Source: an uncultured Ruminococcus sp. (GTDB taxonomy: Bacteria > Bacillota > Clostridia > Lachnospirales > Lachnospiraceae). Taken from it: a DNA stretch of 64,000 nt. The position numbers were made by a program, and so were the translations under genes. Below the pieces are notes generated by a model. It was not told the DNA's origin. It worked only from the letters and a program-made list of their open reading frames with translations, and made no database searches. Every line of letters begins with the position of its first letter. The first letter of the stretch is position 1. Where the stretch lies: positions 170,031 through 234,030 of the forward strand of contig CAKRLG010000001.1 of the NCBI GenBank assembly GCA_934359255.1, read 5' to 3'. Below, piece by piece: positions 44,651-53,355 of this stretch.

Positions 44651-45298
44651 CTATGCCAGTCTTCTCAAAACATCTGCCAACTCTCTACTATTCCGCACTT
44701 CCCCGTCTATCACAAAATCCACCAGTCCCACCTGAGGAATCTCATGGCAGTCGCTTCCCCTGGTTACGATCAGATGCTCTCTTCCCGGTTCCTTCAGCCA
44801 TGCGTCCAGCTTTTCATTGTGATTGTCATGTCCGGAATTAAAGTTTCTCTCCACACCATGCAGATACTTCGGATTCTGTATCTGGCAATACTCCCGGAAG
44901 GGGTGAGCCTGTATCAGGACACATCCGTTTTCCTCACAGATCTCATATAATTCCTGCAGACTGCAGCCACAGATATCCATATGCTGCCGGATAAACTCCT
45001 TTGTCACGCCGTATACCAGATAATCCTCCGGTCCGCACTCCAAACGGATCTCCATACCGAGAATCACTGTCAGACCTACACGTTCTCCCTCTTCTTTTGC
45101 CAGCTCATACCCGCGAAGATAAGTCTGATAATGTTCCTCTGTCGTCTCCCCCCACAGGTGCATGATTCCCTTATCAAAATGATTGGTGATCACGATTCCG
45201 TCATATCCGGCCTCTTTATATCCATCCACCAGTTCCTTAGCTTTAATCACCGCACACGGGCTGACTTCACAGTCATGTGCATGCATCTCTAATCTCAT
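44651..45298 (-). CDS. PHP-domain metal-dependent phosphoesterase-like protein
   Basis: 215 aa. PHP metal motifs are visible: EMHAHDCEVSP (HxH at the N-terminus), ITNHFD, an ILGMEIRLE acidic site, QAHPFR and RGSDCHE near the C-terminus. Members hydrolyse phosphate esters or 3',5'-bisphosphates; the substrate here is unknown. ATG 37 bp after the J-protein stop, so it belongs to the chaperone operon. Confidence 0.85.
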   Translation of the reverse strand: MRLEMHAHDCEVSPCAVIKAKELVDGYKEAGYDGIVITNHFDKGIMHLWGETTEEHYQTYLRGYELAKEEGERVGLTVILGMEIRLECGPEDYLVYGVTKEFIRQHMDICGCSLQELYEICEENGCVLIQAHPFREYCQIQNPKYLHGVERNFNSGHDNHNEKLDAWLKEPGREHLIVTRGSDCHEIPQVGLVDFVIDGEVRNSRELADVLRRLA

Positions 45299-45335
45299 AC
45301 TTCTATTTTCCTTTCTTTCTGTTTTTTATAACCTG

Positions 45336-46583
45336 TTATCTCCTGTTCTTTATCTTCAGCACAATCGCCCTGATTCCAAGAATCACCATCCAGATGATGG
45401 ATTCAAACCAAACCATTACCGCAAGAAAAATTCCGGTGTCTGCATCCCAAAACAAATTGTCGGATATTGTCGTAATCAATCCCAGAAACGACAGCCAGAA
45501 CAGGATCCCGGCGATCCAGATCTGGGAAATTCCCACGCTATAATGTGTTCGAAGACCTGCGTATAATATTCCCAGTCCCAGGATCACAACGATCAGCATA
45601 AGCATGGTCGGAAAAGAGGACTTCCACTCTTCTCCACAGATTCCCTGTAACTGACCGATTCCAATGGCAGCAAATGCTGCCGCACCCCATACATTTGGAG
45701 TCTCTTTTTTATTCTTCTGCTCCAGATAACGAATCAACACCTTCGCTGACTCCGCACCGGATCCGGAATAAATCTTTTGCAGCGTCAGGTACACTTTCCC
45801 CTTCACCGGATATTTTTCCAGAAGATCAATCAGTCCGCTGACATATGCTTCCTGCAACATCACTGCCCGGTTTTCTCTCCGGAAAAAGAACGGTTCATAC
45901 AGTTCCGTCCGATTTCGTTTCTTTTTATCCCCAAGAATCAGTTCCAGTTCATACAGCGAATCCCTGATTGCCCTCCGGGTCTGTTCCTGCAGTTTCTCCT
46001 GTTCTTTCTGCCAGTCTATTTTTCTTCGCCGTGTTTCCGCTTCCCGTTTCCACTGTTCCCGTCGTTCCGCTTCCTCAAAGGCATCAAATCGGGATTCCCA
46101 GTGACTGATATCCTGATATGCCTCTGTATTTTTTCTCTCCTGTTCAGGAGTTTCTTTTTTCTGCTGAGCCTCCGAATTCTCATTTTCCTGTAGATCTTCT
46201 GCGTCTTTTTCTGCCTTTTGCCAGGATTCTTCTGTTATCTCATTCTCTTCAAAATCCTCGTCTGACGCTTCTTTCGACTCTTCGCTTTCTTCCTGTTCTT
46301 CTTCCTCTTTCCACCGTGTATCAGAGTCACACGTTTTTTCTGATTTCCATTCAGATTCCGTCTTTTCTCCGTCTGAAAACCAGTCATCCCCCGCATCTGA
46401 CGACCAGTTTTCCCCTTCTCCCCGGCCGGTCAGAAGCTGATAGGCTTCCTGGATCTGGTTAAATTCTTTCGGGTGCTCTTCCGGGTGATATTCTTTTGCC
46501 AGTCGTGCATAAGCTTCCCGAATTTCTCTTCTTGTGCTGCCCGGCATCAATTGCAAGATCCGGTACGCTGTCAGCTGGTCCAC
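45336..46583 (-). CDS. Membrane-anchored J-domain protein with non-canonical HPE motif
   Basis: 415 aa from GTG 46583; it overlaps the Hsp70 gene by 13 bp. Residues 1-50 form a J domain (YRILQLMPGSTRREIREAYA...YHPEEHP) in which the invariant HPD is HPE. A highly acidic, Glu-rich linker (~55-160) is followed by a basic coiled-coil-like stretch and four hydrophobic helices between ~290 and 405. Topology would keep the J domain in the cytoplasm. The pairing with an HscC-like Hsp70 resembles E. coli HscC with its atypical J partners DjlB/DjlC. Confidence 0.82.
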   Translation of the reverse strand: MDQLTAYRILQLMPGSTRREIREAYARLAKEYHPEEHPKEFNQIQEAYQLLTGRGEGENWSSDAGDDWFSDGEKTESEWKSEKTCDSDTRWKEEEEQEESEESKEASDEDFEENEITEESWQKAEKDAEDLQENENSEAQQKKETPEQERKNTEAYQDISHWESRFDAFEEAERREQWKREAETRRRKIDWQKEQEKLQEQTRRAIRDSLYELELILGDKKKRNRTELYEPFFFRRENRAVMLQEAYVSGLIDLLEKYPVKGKVYLTLQKIYSGSGAESAKVLIRYLEQKNKKETPNVWGAAAFAAIGIGQLQGICGEEWKSSFPTMLMLIVVILGLGILYAGLRTHYSVGISQIWIAGILFWLSFLGLITTISDNLFWDADTGIFLAVMVWFESIIWMVILGIRAIVLKIKNRR

Positions 46584-48382
46584 GAATGATCATCCCCTTC
46601 CTTTTTCCAGAACTCCTCCTTATCCGTTTCCTCATCTTCCGAAGCCTGCGCGTCTTCTTCGTCCCACAGATCCCAGTCATCCCCTGACGCATCAAATTCT
46701 TCCTCAAACGGATCATAATATTCCAGTACGCTGACCGCTTTCTCCAGATATCTTCGATATCCCTGGATCTGTCTTGGATTCTGTCCGTCCAGAAATTCCT
46801 CAAACGTACGGATCATCTGCTGCACCTGTTCTTTCTGTTCCGGATATACTTCCTGGTACAACGCTTCCAGCCGTTCCATCATCTGCTGATTCTCCGACAG
46901 ATCCCGCGGATGCACCTTCAGTTTCTCCAGCTCCCGGACACGTTCTTCCAGTTCCGCTTCCGGGATTTTCTGAGAAATAATGTGTGTTTTTACCACACCG
47001 GTAGACACCACCCGGGTATCCACCACCAGAATCCCGTTGATATCATAAGTAAACCGGACATCTACCGCCTCTTTTCCCTTCGGTCTCGGAGGAACCGATA
47101 TCTCGATTTTTCCAAGAAGCAGATTGTCCTGTGCATAAGTATTTTCTCCCTGATGCACCTCCACAACCACATAATCCTGCTGATCCGATGCCGTATAGAA
47201 TCTGCGTACTCTCGAACACGGCAATACCGTATTTCGATTGATGATATTTGCCATATACGCCCGGTCCGGGTCTGCTTCATTTATCGTGGCAACACCAAGA
47301 GAAAACGGGCAGATATCCGTCAGAATATAATCTTTAATCTCCTCTTTTCTCTCTTTCACCCCACACACAAGCCCCAGTCCCAGTGCGATCAGCTCGTCGC
47401 AGTTTCCCTGCACCATGGGTGCTTTATGAAACAGATGTCGGATATACTTCTGGATCAACGGCATTTTGCTGGATCCGCCTGCCATCACCACAAGATCCAC
47501 ATCATGGATCGTCATTTTCCCGTCTTTCAATGCTCTTCCGATGACCTGACGGATCTCTTTTAACAGATCTTTACTCTCCTCAAACAGCCGATCCATCGTA
47601 TAGGTACTCTCATAAACCCGATCGCCCACCGTCGCATGCATCACGACCTCTTCCTGTTGGGAAAGCAGCTTTTTGCATCGTTCCGCCTGTTTGAGAAGCA
47701 CCGCATATTCCTGCGCACACAGCTGCTGCCTTCCCATTCCGTGTTCCCGAAGAAAATGCTCCGCGATCAGCCGGTCAAAATCATCCCCGCCCAGCCGGTT
47801 ATTGCCTGCTACGGAAACAATTTCCACCATCGTATCAAAACAATCTACTAATGACACATCCAGTGTTCCGCCACCAAAGTCAAACACCAGCATATTCTGT
47901 TCTTCATTTGCTGTAAAATAAGATGCCAGCGCTGCTGCACTTGGCTCGTTGATGATTCTTTCCACACAGATCCCCGCCAGCACTCCGGCACGTTTTACCG
48001 CCACCCTCTGCTCATCATGAAAATACGCCGGAACCGATATCACCGCTTCCTCAATCTCTTCGCCCAGATAATTCTGTGCATCTTCCACGATTGACCGGAT
48101 CACCAGGCTACTCAATTCTTCCGGCAAAAAACTTTTTTCTCCCAGCTTCCAGCTGCGCCCGGTTCCCATATCTTTCTTAAAAGAAGAAACGGTCCGTTCC
48201 GGATGAGTGATCAGCCGGTCTTTCGCCGGTTGTCCCACGATCAGTTTTCCGTCCTCCGTCATACTGACCACACTCGGTGTAAGATAAGAGCCGTATGCGT
48301 TCGGTATCAATTCCGCTTTCCCGTTTCGGTAAACACAACCAAGTGAATTGGTTGTTCCAAGATCAATTCCTATAACTGTCAT
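46571..48382 (-). CDS. Hsp70-family chaperone, HscC-like
   Basis: 603 aa from ATG 48382 (AGGGGAAGAG). The ATPase domain has IGIDLGTTNS, FDFGGGTLDVSL and VVMAGGSSKMPLIQKYI. A shortened beta substrate-binding domain (CPFSLGVATIN, ISVPPRPKGKE) and a helical lid precede an acidic tail (DDWDLWDEEDAQASEDEE). No grpE, hrcA or dnaJ is adjacent and the tail lacks the DnaK EEV-type end, so this is a specialised paralogue rather than DnaK. Its J partner and a PHP protein follow. Confidence 0.88.
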   Translation of the reverse strand: MTVIGIDLGTTNSLGCVYRNGKAELIPNAYGSYLTPSVVSMTEDGKLIVGQPAKDRLITHPERTVSSFKKDMGTGRSWKLGEKSFLPEELSSLVIRSIVEDAQNYLGEEIEEAVISVPAYFHDEQRVAVKRAGVLAGICVERIINEPSAAALASYFTANEEQNMLVFDFGGGTLDVSLVDCFDTMVEIVSVAGNNRLGGDDFDRLIAEHFLREHGMGRQQLCAQEYAVLLKQAERCKKLLSQQEEVVMHATVGDRVYESTYTMDRLFEESKDLLKEIRQVIGRALKDGKMTIHDVDLVVMAGGSSKMPLIQKYIRHLFHKAPMVQGNCDELIALGLGLVCGVKERKEEIKDYILTDICPFSLGVATINEADPDRAYMANIINRNTVLPCSRVRRFYTASDQQDYVVVEVHQGENTYAQDNLLLGKIEISVPPRPKGKEAVDVRFTYDINGILVVDTRVVSTGVVKTHIISQKIPEAELEERVRELEKLKVHPRDLSENQQMMERLEALYQEVYPEQKEQVQQMIRTFEEFLDGQNPRQIQGYRRYLEKAVSVLEYYDPFEEEFDASGDDWDLWDEEDAQASEDEETDKEEFWKKEGDDHSWTS

Positions 48383-48435
48383 CTTCTCTTCCCCTTGTAT
48401 TACCAATACTGCTGAATAGTTACCCTGTATCTTTA

Positions 48436-49440
48436 TTATTTTCCCGAACTATTCTTTTCCACTTGCGGTTCTTCCAGAAATGCAAAAATCCGTTTCCAGT
48501 ATCCTCTCAGAATCCGACTTTCGGATCCGTAGATTTCATGCTTTGTCCCCGGTACAATGATCATAGTTCCCGACGTCAGTCCCCGTCTGGCAAGTTTTAC
48601 TACAAACCGTACCTGCTCCGGCTTTGACACCAGATGATCCTCTGCCGACTGGAAGATCAGCACCGGTGCCTGGATCTTCTTCCACGCTTTCCGCTGCAGA
48701 TACCTGTTCAGCCGACCCGCCTGATACAGCCAGCTGTAGGATGCCCCATTTGTCTGAAACAACGGTTCTTTCTCTTTTTTATCCTGATAATATTCAAACC
48801 GCACCCTGCAGGTAGAAGAACTGTTTTCAAAATTTTCCCGTCCCTCATACGGATGCTGTCCGACTACATATTCCGCTCCTTTTCCCTGCTGGCACGCACC
48901 GAAAGCGATCTGTTTTGCCACCGGCCACAGGATATTTCCGGTTGCAGGACGGATCATCGGGGAGGAAAGCACCACTTTCTTGAAAAGCTCCGGCTCCTGC
49001 GCTGCCTCCGCTGCCGCAAGACCTCCACCCATGGAATGTCCATATAAAAATACCGGAAGTCCCGGATTCTCTTTTGCTGCCATCTTTGCCACATACAGAA
49101 AATCGTTCACATATCGCTGATAATCGTCCACATGAATCAGCGAACTATCCGATATCAGCCGATAACTTCTTCCATGCCCGCAGTACTCCGGCAGATATAC
49201 ATGATACTGTTTTTTCACAAAATAATAGACCACTTCTTTATATTTTTCCGCGGTTTCCGTAAACCCATGGGAAATCATCACCACACCCTTCGGACTGTCT
49301 GCCAGATACCTTTCACAGTAGATTTTCTTCCCCTCTTCCCGTTCCGGCCACAGCACGGACTTGCGGATATCCAGATACGGTTCCACAACATTTTTCATCT
49401 GTTCCCGGTAACCCTGCTCACTTAAAATTAATCGCTCCAC
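48436..49440 (-). CDS. Alpha/beta hydrolase, lysophospholipase/monoglyceride lipase-like
   Basis: 334 aa from GTG 49440 with GGGAGG. The oxyanion loop is MISHGFTE, the nucleophile elbow is YGHSMGGG (Ser about residue 130), the acid is in FQSAEDHLV and the His in PGTKHEIYG. No signal peptide or TM segment. Known relatives cleave lysophospholipids or monoacylglycerols. Own promoter at 49474-49501; 53 bp ahead of the Hsp70 gene and possibly co-transcribed with it. Confidence 0.88.
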   Translation of the reverse strand: MERLILSEQGYREQMKNVVEPYLDIRKSVLWPEREEGKKIYCERYLADSPKGVVMISHGFTETAEKYKEVVYYFVKKQYHVYLPEYCGHGRSYRLISDSSLIHVDDYQRYVNDFLYVAKMAAKENPGLPVFLYGHSMGGGLAAAEAAQEPELFKKVVLSSPMIRPATGNILWPVAKQIAFGACQQGKGAEYVVGQHPYEGRENFENSSSTCRVRFEYYQDKKEKEPLFQTNGASYSWLYQAGRLNRYLQRKAWKKIQAPVLIFQSAEDHLVSKPEQVRFVVKLARRGLTSGTMIIVPGTKHEIYGSESRILRGYWKRIFAFLEEPQVEKNSSGK

Positions 49441-49473
49441 GCTATTCCTCCCGACTGCTATTCTATAAAATAT

Positions 49474-49501
49474 ATTATAATAGAATTTGTCAATCTGTCT
49501 A
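49474..49501 (-). promoter_or_regulatory. Candidate promoter of the hydrolase/Hsp70 transcript
   Basis: Minus strand: perfect -10 TATAAT (49474-49479), 16-bp spacer, -35 TAGACA (49496-49501). A TTGACA inside the spacer could serve an alternative start further down. Confidence 0.5.
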
Positions 49502-49503
49502 CC

Positions 49504-49539
49504 AAAAAGGCTGCTACCATTTCTGATAACAGCCTTTTT
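49504..49539 (-). terminator. Intrinsic terminator of the ADH/YkvI operon
   Basis: AAAAAGGCTG / CAGCCTTTTT stem with extra inner pairing and T-runs on both sides, 12 bp after the YkvI-like stop. Confidence 0.85.
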
Positions 49540-49550
49540 TCATATCTTTT

Positions 49551-50720
49551 TTACCTGCATTTTTCTTTTGTAATTCTTTCATTCCTGGTATCCATCCGTG
49601 TAACCACCATATGTACTATATAGGGAATCAGTATCACCGGAATTGCCAGATAAGCCAATATGCTGTACGCTTTCTGAATTAATGTCAGCAGTCCGAACTG
49701 GGCAATTCCAAAATCCGCCACACAGCATACCAGTGCAACCAATATCTGCGTCTTTGTAACCGTCTTTTTCTGTTCCTGTTTTGTCTGCTGTGTTTTCTTT
49801 TCCAGCCCATAACAGAGCCTCTGCACCATGGCAGCTACCATATTGACAGCAGTTGACACCGCACCAAGGATGATCAGGACAGAAATCAGCGGTGTCAGAA
49901 AACTTTTCCCCACACCATTTTGCACCATGAATAATGTCGGCACACTCTGCTGGCTCATCTCGGGACCCAGATATACGGTCATGATTCCGAGAACGACCAT
50001 CACCATCAGGATCGCATTTACCACACCACCAATTGTCATACTCTTCACGGCATCCTTCGGTTTTTCAAATGATTTTGCATGTTGTACAAACACGGCTACA
50101 TTCGCCAGCTGAAAGGTTCCATATAAGAATGCCGCATACAATGCTTTTCCAAACGGCATATGACTTTCCGTCATTACCGATATCGTCTCACCGATTTTTC
50201 CGGCTCCTGCGATGATATTCGGCACATACACTGCCAGAAGACCGATAATAATACATACAGATAACACCGAAGCTACTTTTCTCACAAGATCAGTTCCAAA
50301 AATCGCCACTGCAAAGATAAACACGCCGATAAGTAACGTACAAAGCAGATACGGCAATCCGGTCAGCGTACTTAATGTAGCTCCTCCGGTGGCAAATGCA
50401 ACCGCCGGTGCCACACACATCACACAAAGATATAACACTTCAAACAGATTGGAAAATACCGGTGCATATTTTCCGTAAAAGGCATCGTTATACGAGCGGT
50501 AATCATACACCTGATGTTTCCTTGCAAAATACAGGCAGTATGCAAAAAACACCCCATTATAAGCCATCGCCAGAAACGGCATGAGAAGGCTCCAGACTCC
50601 ATATCTTACATAATAACTGTAAATCTGTGCACCGGATGCAAATCCTCCTCCGAAATGTGTGGTAAACCACACAAATGCCACACCAAGGATCATAGACCCC
50701 GCTTTCTTATTTTTCTCCAT
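49551..50720 (-). CDS. YkvI-family membrane transporter-like protein
   Basis: 389 aa, ten to eleven helices. The N-terminus reads VAFVWFTTHFGGGFASGAQI, the glycine-rich broken first helix of the LeuT/APC fold seen in YkvI-family proteins. Transport substrate not known. It overlaps the end of the alcohol dehydrogenase gene by 14 bp, so both are made together and may share a substrate pathway. Confidence 0.82.
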   Translation of the reverse strand: MEKNKKAGSMILGVAFVWFTTHFGGGFASGAQIYSYYVRYGVWSLLMPFLAMAYNGVFFAYCLYFARKHQVYDYRSYNDAFYGKYAPVFSNLFEVLYLCVMCVAPAVAFATGGATLSTLTGLPYLLCTLLIGVFIFAVAIFGTDLVRKVASVLSVCIIIGLLAVYVPNIIAGAGKIGETISVMTESHMPFGKALYAAFLYGTFQLANVAVFVQHAKSFEKPKDAVKSMTIGGVVNAILMVMVVLGIMTVYLGPEMSQQSVPTLFMVQNGVGKSFLTPLISVLIILGAVSTAVNMVAAMVQRLCYGLEKKTQQTKQEQKKTVTKTQILVALVCCVADFGIAQFGLLTLIQKAYSILAYLAIPVILIPYIVHMVVTRMDTRNERITKEKCR

Positions 50721-51813
50721 CTTCCTGCACCCTCTCTTTCAGTTTTCTCATCGCCTCGGAAAGCATCTCTTTTGTCACCTTATACGGATAATGCGCCACA
50801 TCGGACATTTCCGGGATCCGATTCATACTTTCTTCCCACTGTTCTTCCGTTATCTCAATTTCTTCCAGTGACACCGGCAGATGGATCTTTTTATTCAATT
50901 CGTAAACCTTTTCAAACTCCGTCTCTTCTCCATCCACCAGAAGTGCCAGCAGGACGCCAAACCCAACCACCTCTCCATGCAGATGATGTTTTTCTATCAC
51001 CGGATAGGAAGTCAGCGCATAAAAGATCGCATGTGCCAGACCACTGTTATAATCCGGCGTAAAATCTTTGGTCAGGAAAATAGACGCGATTCCCGTAGTC
51101 ACTACGATTGCCAGGACAACCTGCTCCACGTCATACGTCGACAGTTTTTTCTTATGATCTTCATACGCTTTCGGTCCATACTCCAGAAGCGGATTCCGGC
51201 ACATCAGGCTCAGTGCCACACCGAGAGAAGTAAAATGCTCCAGCTGTTCTCCCCTCGAAGAAATCGTCGCCTCATAATATTTTGCATAGGTATCGCCGAT
51301 CCCCGCCCACATATACTGCGCCGGCGCTTTGGAAATAATCTCCGTATCAATAAAAGCATGCATCGCCGGTCGGATAAAGAAATGCGGTTTTAGAAAAGTT
51401 CCGTCATCATTGTACATGATCGATACCGAAGTACACGCTGCACAGTTCGATGCGATGGTCGGAAAGGTAAATACCGGTTTATCATCCGCGATACACAGGC
51501 ACTTTACCGTATCCAGTGCTTTTCCGCCGCCAACACCAAACACCATATCCGCCAGCTGATACAGCTTCATACTCCGCAGCCGTTCCACATTCTGATACGT
51601 ACAGTCATCCCCATACAGTTCTTTTCCGATGATCACCAGATTGGTCCGATCCACTGCTTTCTGAATCTTTTCATAAGCCGCTTCCAGCCCTCTCTTTCCT
51701 CCGATCACCAGAACTGTCTTTCCGTAAGACTCACAGACCGGTCCGATCTTGTCATAAATCTTATCGCCGATCGAATAACTCGGCAGATGCATCTCATAAT
51801 TTTCCAGTTTCAT
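50707..51813 (-). CDS. Iron-containing alcohol dehydrogenase family, glycerol-dehydrogenase-like
   Basis: 368 aa from ATG 51813 with AAGGGAG. NAD-binding GVGGGKALDTVK (about residue 85), FPTIASNCAACTSVSIMY, and metal-site histidines in LAHAIFYAL and HHLHGEVVGFG. These match the glycerol dehydrogenase branch of group III ADHs. Substrate not determined. The transcript leader carries a terminator-like stem (51886-51917). Confidence 0.88.
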   Translation of the reverse strand: MKLENYEMHLPSYSIGDKIYDKIGPVCESYGKTVLVIGGKRGLEAAYEKIQKAVDRTNLVIIGKELYGDDCTYQNVERLRSMKLYQLADMVFGVGGGKALDTVKCLCIADDKPVFTFPTIASNCAACTSVSIMYNDDGTFLKPHFFIRPAMHAFIDTEIISKAPAQYMWAGIGDTYAKYYEATISSRGEQLEHFTSLGVALSLMCRNPLLEYGPKAYEDHKKKLSTYDVEQVVLAIVVTTGIASIFLTKDFTPDYNSGLAHAIFYALTSYPVIEKHHLHGEVVGFGVLLALLVDGEETEFEKVYELNKKIHLPVSLEEIEITEEQWEESMNRIPEMSDVAHYPYKVTKEMLSEAMRKLKERVQEDGEK

Positions 51814-51885
51814 GGTTGTTCTCCCTTCTTTTGGTTGTAAAAATATATTTCCTGAGTATACAGACATAACAATAAACAATAAAAA

Positions 51886-51917
51886 AGGCGTACAAACCCA
51901 TCTATGAGCTCGTACAC
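51886..51917 (-). terminator. Terminator-like stem in the ADH/YkvI leader
   Basis: GGTGTAC / GTACGCC 7-bp stem (one G-U) with an 18-nt loop, followed by TTTTTT on the minus strand, about 70 bp upstream of the ADH start. Upstream GTACAAA can pair instead with TTTGTAC inside the loop and stem, giving a mutually exclusive fold. Either a plain terminator or an attenuator; -10-like TATACT and TATAAT lie ~70-80 bp further upstream. Confidence 0.5.
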
Positions 51918-52106
51918 CTTTGTACTCCGTTTCATATCATCTGTTTTCTGATCTTTTTTCATTTCCAACCGGAAATTATAATCAGTATAACATGTATTTC
52001 TGAAACTTAAAACATGAAAACATTCAAATATTTATTTTGCTTCTACCACACAACTTCCGTCTGCATCTTTTTCATTTCACAGATGTTATCTCATGGATTC
52101 TTTCTG

Positions 52107-52217
52107 TCACTCCAGATGAAACACCGTCTTCAGATCCACACTCACCGGACTGTTATCCGGGTTTGTCTCCATGATATCCGCCATATAATCCCACCATTTC
52201 CGGCAATGAAATCTCTG
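52107..52217 (-). pseudogene. rhaM: 3' remnant of an L-rhamnose mutarotase gene (rhaM-like)
   Basis: The frame ends [20 protein letters not shown], then [12 protein letters not shown] and a stop. This matches the C-terminus of L-rhamnose mutarotases (E. coli RhaM ends ...[29 protein letters not shown], split here as a recalled comparison). Only about 33 of the family's ~104 residues remain; homology stops near 52205, next to a terminator. No start or ribosome site. A relic of rhamnose metabolism. Confidence 0.8.
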
Positions 52218-52223
52218 TTTTTC

Positions 52224-52267
52224 AAAAAAGACGCGTGGAAAATATTTTTTTCTTTTCCACACGTCTT
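52224..52267 (-). terminator. Intrinsic terminator of the fatty-acid operon
   Basis: AAGACGTGTGGAAAA / TTTTCCACGCGTCTT 15-bp stem followed by TTTTG on the minus strand, 34 bp after the nitronate-monooxygenase-like stop. Confidence 0.9.
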
Positions 52268-52300
52268 ACAGTTCTTATATTTCTTATTCGTTTTTCTCTC

Positions 52301-53347
52301 TCAGGCAAATTCCGCCATAATATCCGCCACATGCTCCATCTTTTCACACCGCCATGCGTTTTCCCCGCAAAACAGCAGTGCCTCATCTGTCTCACCCTTG
52401 GCTGCATGCACCAGTGCTTTGGTAATACAGTACGGCGTGTCGGCCGGATTACAGGTGGCGATACACTGATAACATCTTTTAATTGGCTCTCTTCTGTTTT
52501 CTTTTTCTTCCAGAAACCGATTTCGTATCGCCCGTCCCGGCATTCCCACAGGACTGTCCACAATCACAATATTTTCTTTCTTTGCATGCAGATATGTCTG
52601 TTTATACGCCTCGGAGGCATCACATTCCCAGGTTGTCACAAACCGGGTTCCCATCTGTACGCCATCGGCTCCCAGTTCCATCGCATGAAGCATATCTTCT
52701 CTGGTAAAAATCCCGCCTGCCACAACCACAGGAATCTCTTTTTCATACTTATCCGCATACTTTTTCACTTCCGCTAGAATCCCTCGAATCTCCTGATCAT
52801 AGGATTCCGGGGTAAACTCCTCCAGCTGCTTTCTGGAAAATCCCAGATGTCCGCCGGCTTTCGGTCCCTCGATCACCACAAGATCCGGCATCCGCTGGTA
52901 ATGATGATCCCAAAAGCGGCAGATCACTCTCGCCGCCTTCACAGTGGATACGATCGGGGCGATCTTCGTCTTACTTCCCGCAACCAGCTTTGGCAGTTCC
53001 ATGGGAAGTCCTGCGCCGGAAATAATCAGGTCAATCCCGGCTTTCACAGCGGCTTTCACATACTCCGCATACTGCTTCGTTGCTACCATGATATTCACAC
53101 CCAGGATTCCACCCTTGGCAATCTCTCTGGCTTTTTGAATCTCTTCTCCGATCACCCGCAGATTGGTTCCGATGGGATCTTTTTTAAACTCAGGATCCCG
53201 ATACCCGATCTGTGCCGTGGAAATCACTCCTACACCGCCACAGGCTGCCACACTTCCCGCCAATCCGGAAAGACTGATTCCGACGCCCATACCTCCCTGG
53301 ATCACAGGAATCCTGGCTGTAAGTTCTCCTATTTTCAATGTTTTCAT
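52301..53347 (-). CDS. Nitronate monooxygenase/FMN-dependent family protein
   Basis: 348 aa. TIM-barrel FMN family with IPVIQGGMGVGISL (start), the VVIEGPKAGGHLGF glycine-rich loop and VVAGGIFTREDMLHAMELGADGVQMGTRF phosphate-binding region (written here from two joined motifs). A C-terminal Cys-containing stretch (RCYQCIATCNPADTPYC) is unlike FabK. Relatives include nitronate monooxygenases and FabK. Last gene of the fab operon, 8 bp from accDA, so a side role in lipid synthesis is possible. Confidence 0.85.
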   Translation of the reverse strand: MKTLKIGELTARIPVIQGGMGVGISLSGLAGSVAACGGVGVISTAQIGYRDPEFKKDPIGTNLRVIGEEIQKAREIAKGGILGVNIMVATKQYAEYVKAAVKAGIDLIISGAGLPMELPKLVAGSKTKIAPIVSTVKAARVICRFWDHHYQRMPDLVVIEGPKAGGHLGFSRKQLEEFTPESYDQEIRGILAEVKKYADKYEKEIPVVVAGGIFTREDMLHAMELGADGVQMGTRFVTTWECDASEAYKQTYLHAKKENIVIVDSPVGMPGRAIRNRFLEEKENRREPIKRCYQCIATCNPADTPYCITKALVHAAKGETDEALLFCGENAWRCEKMEHVADIMAEFA

Positions 53348-53355
53348 CTTTTCTC

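Noticed and set aside
46571..48382. Canonical dnaK
   Set aside because: No grpE, hrcA or dnaJ adjacent, the tail is strongly acidic and unlike DnaK, and the partner J protein is atypical.
51886..52010. A known riboswitch class (guanidine, preQ1, ZTP, THF) in the ADH leader
   Set aside because: None of the conserved core sequences I could recall for these classes is present.
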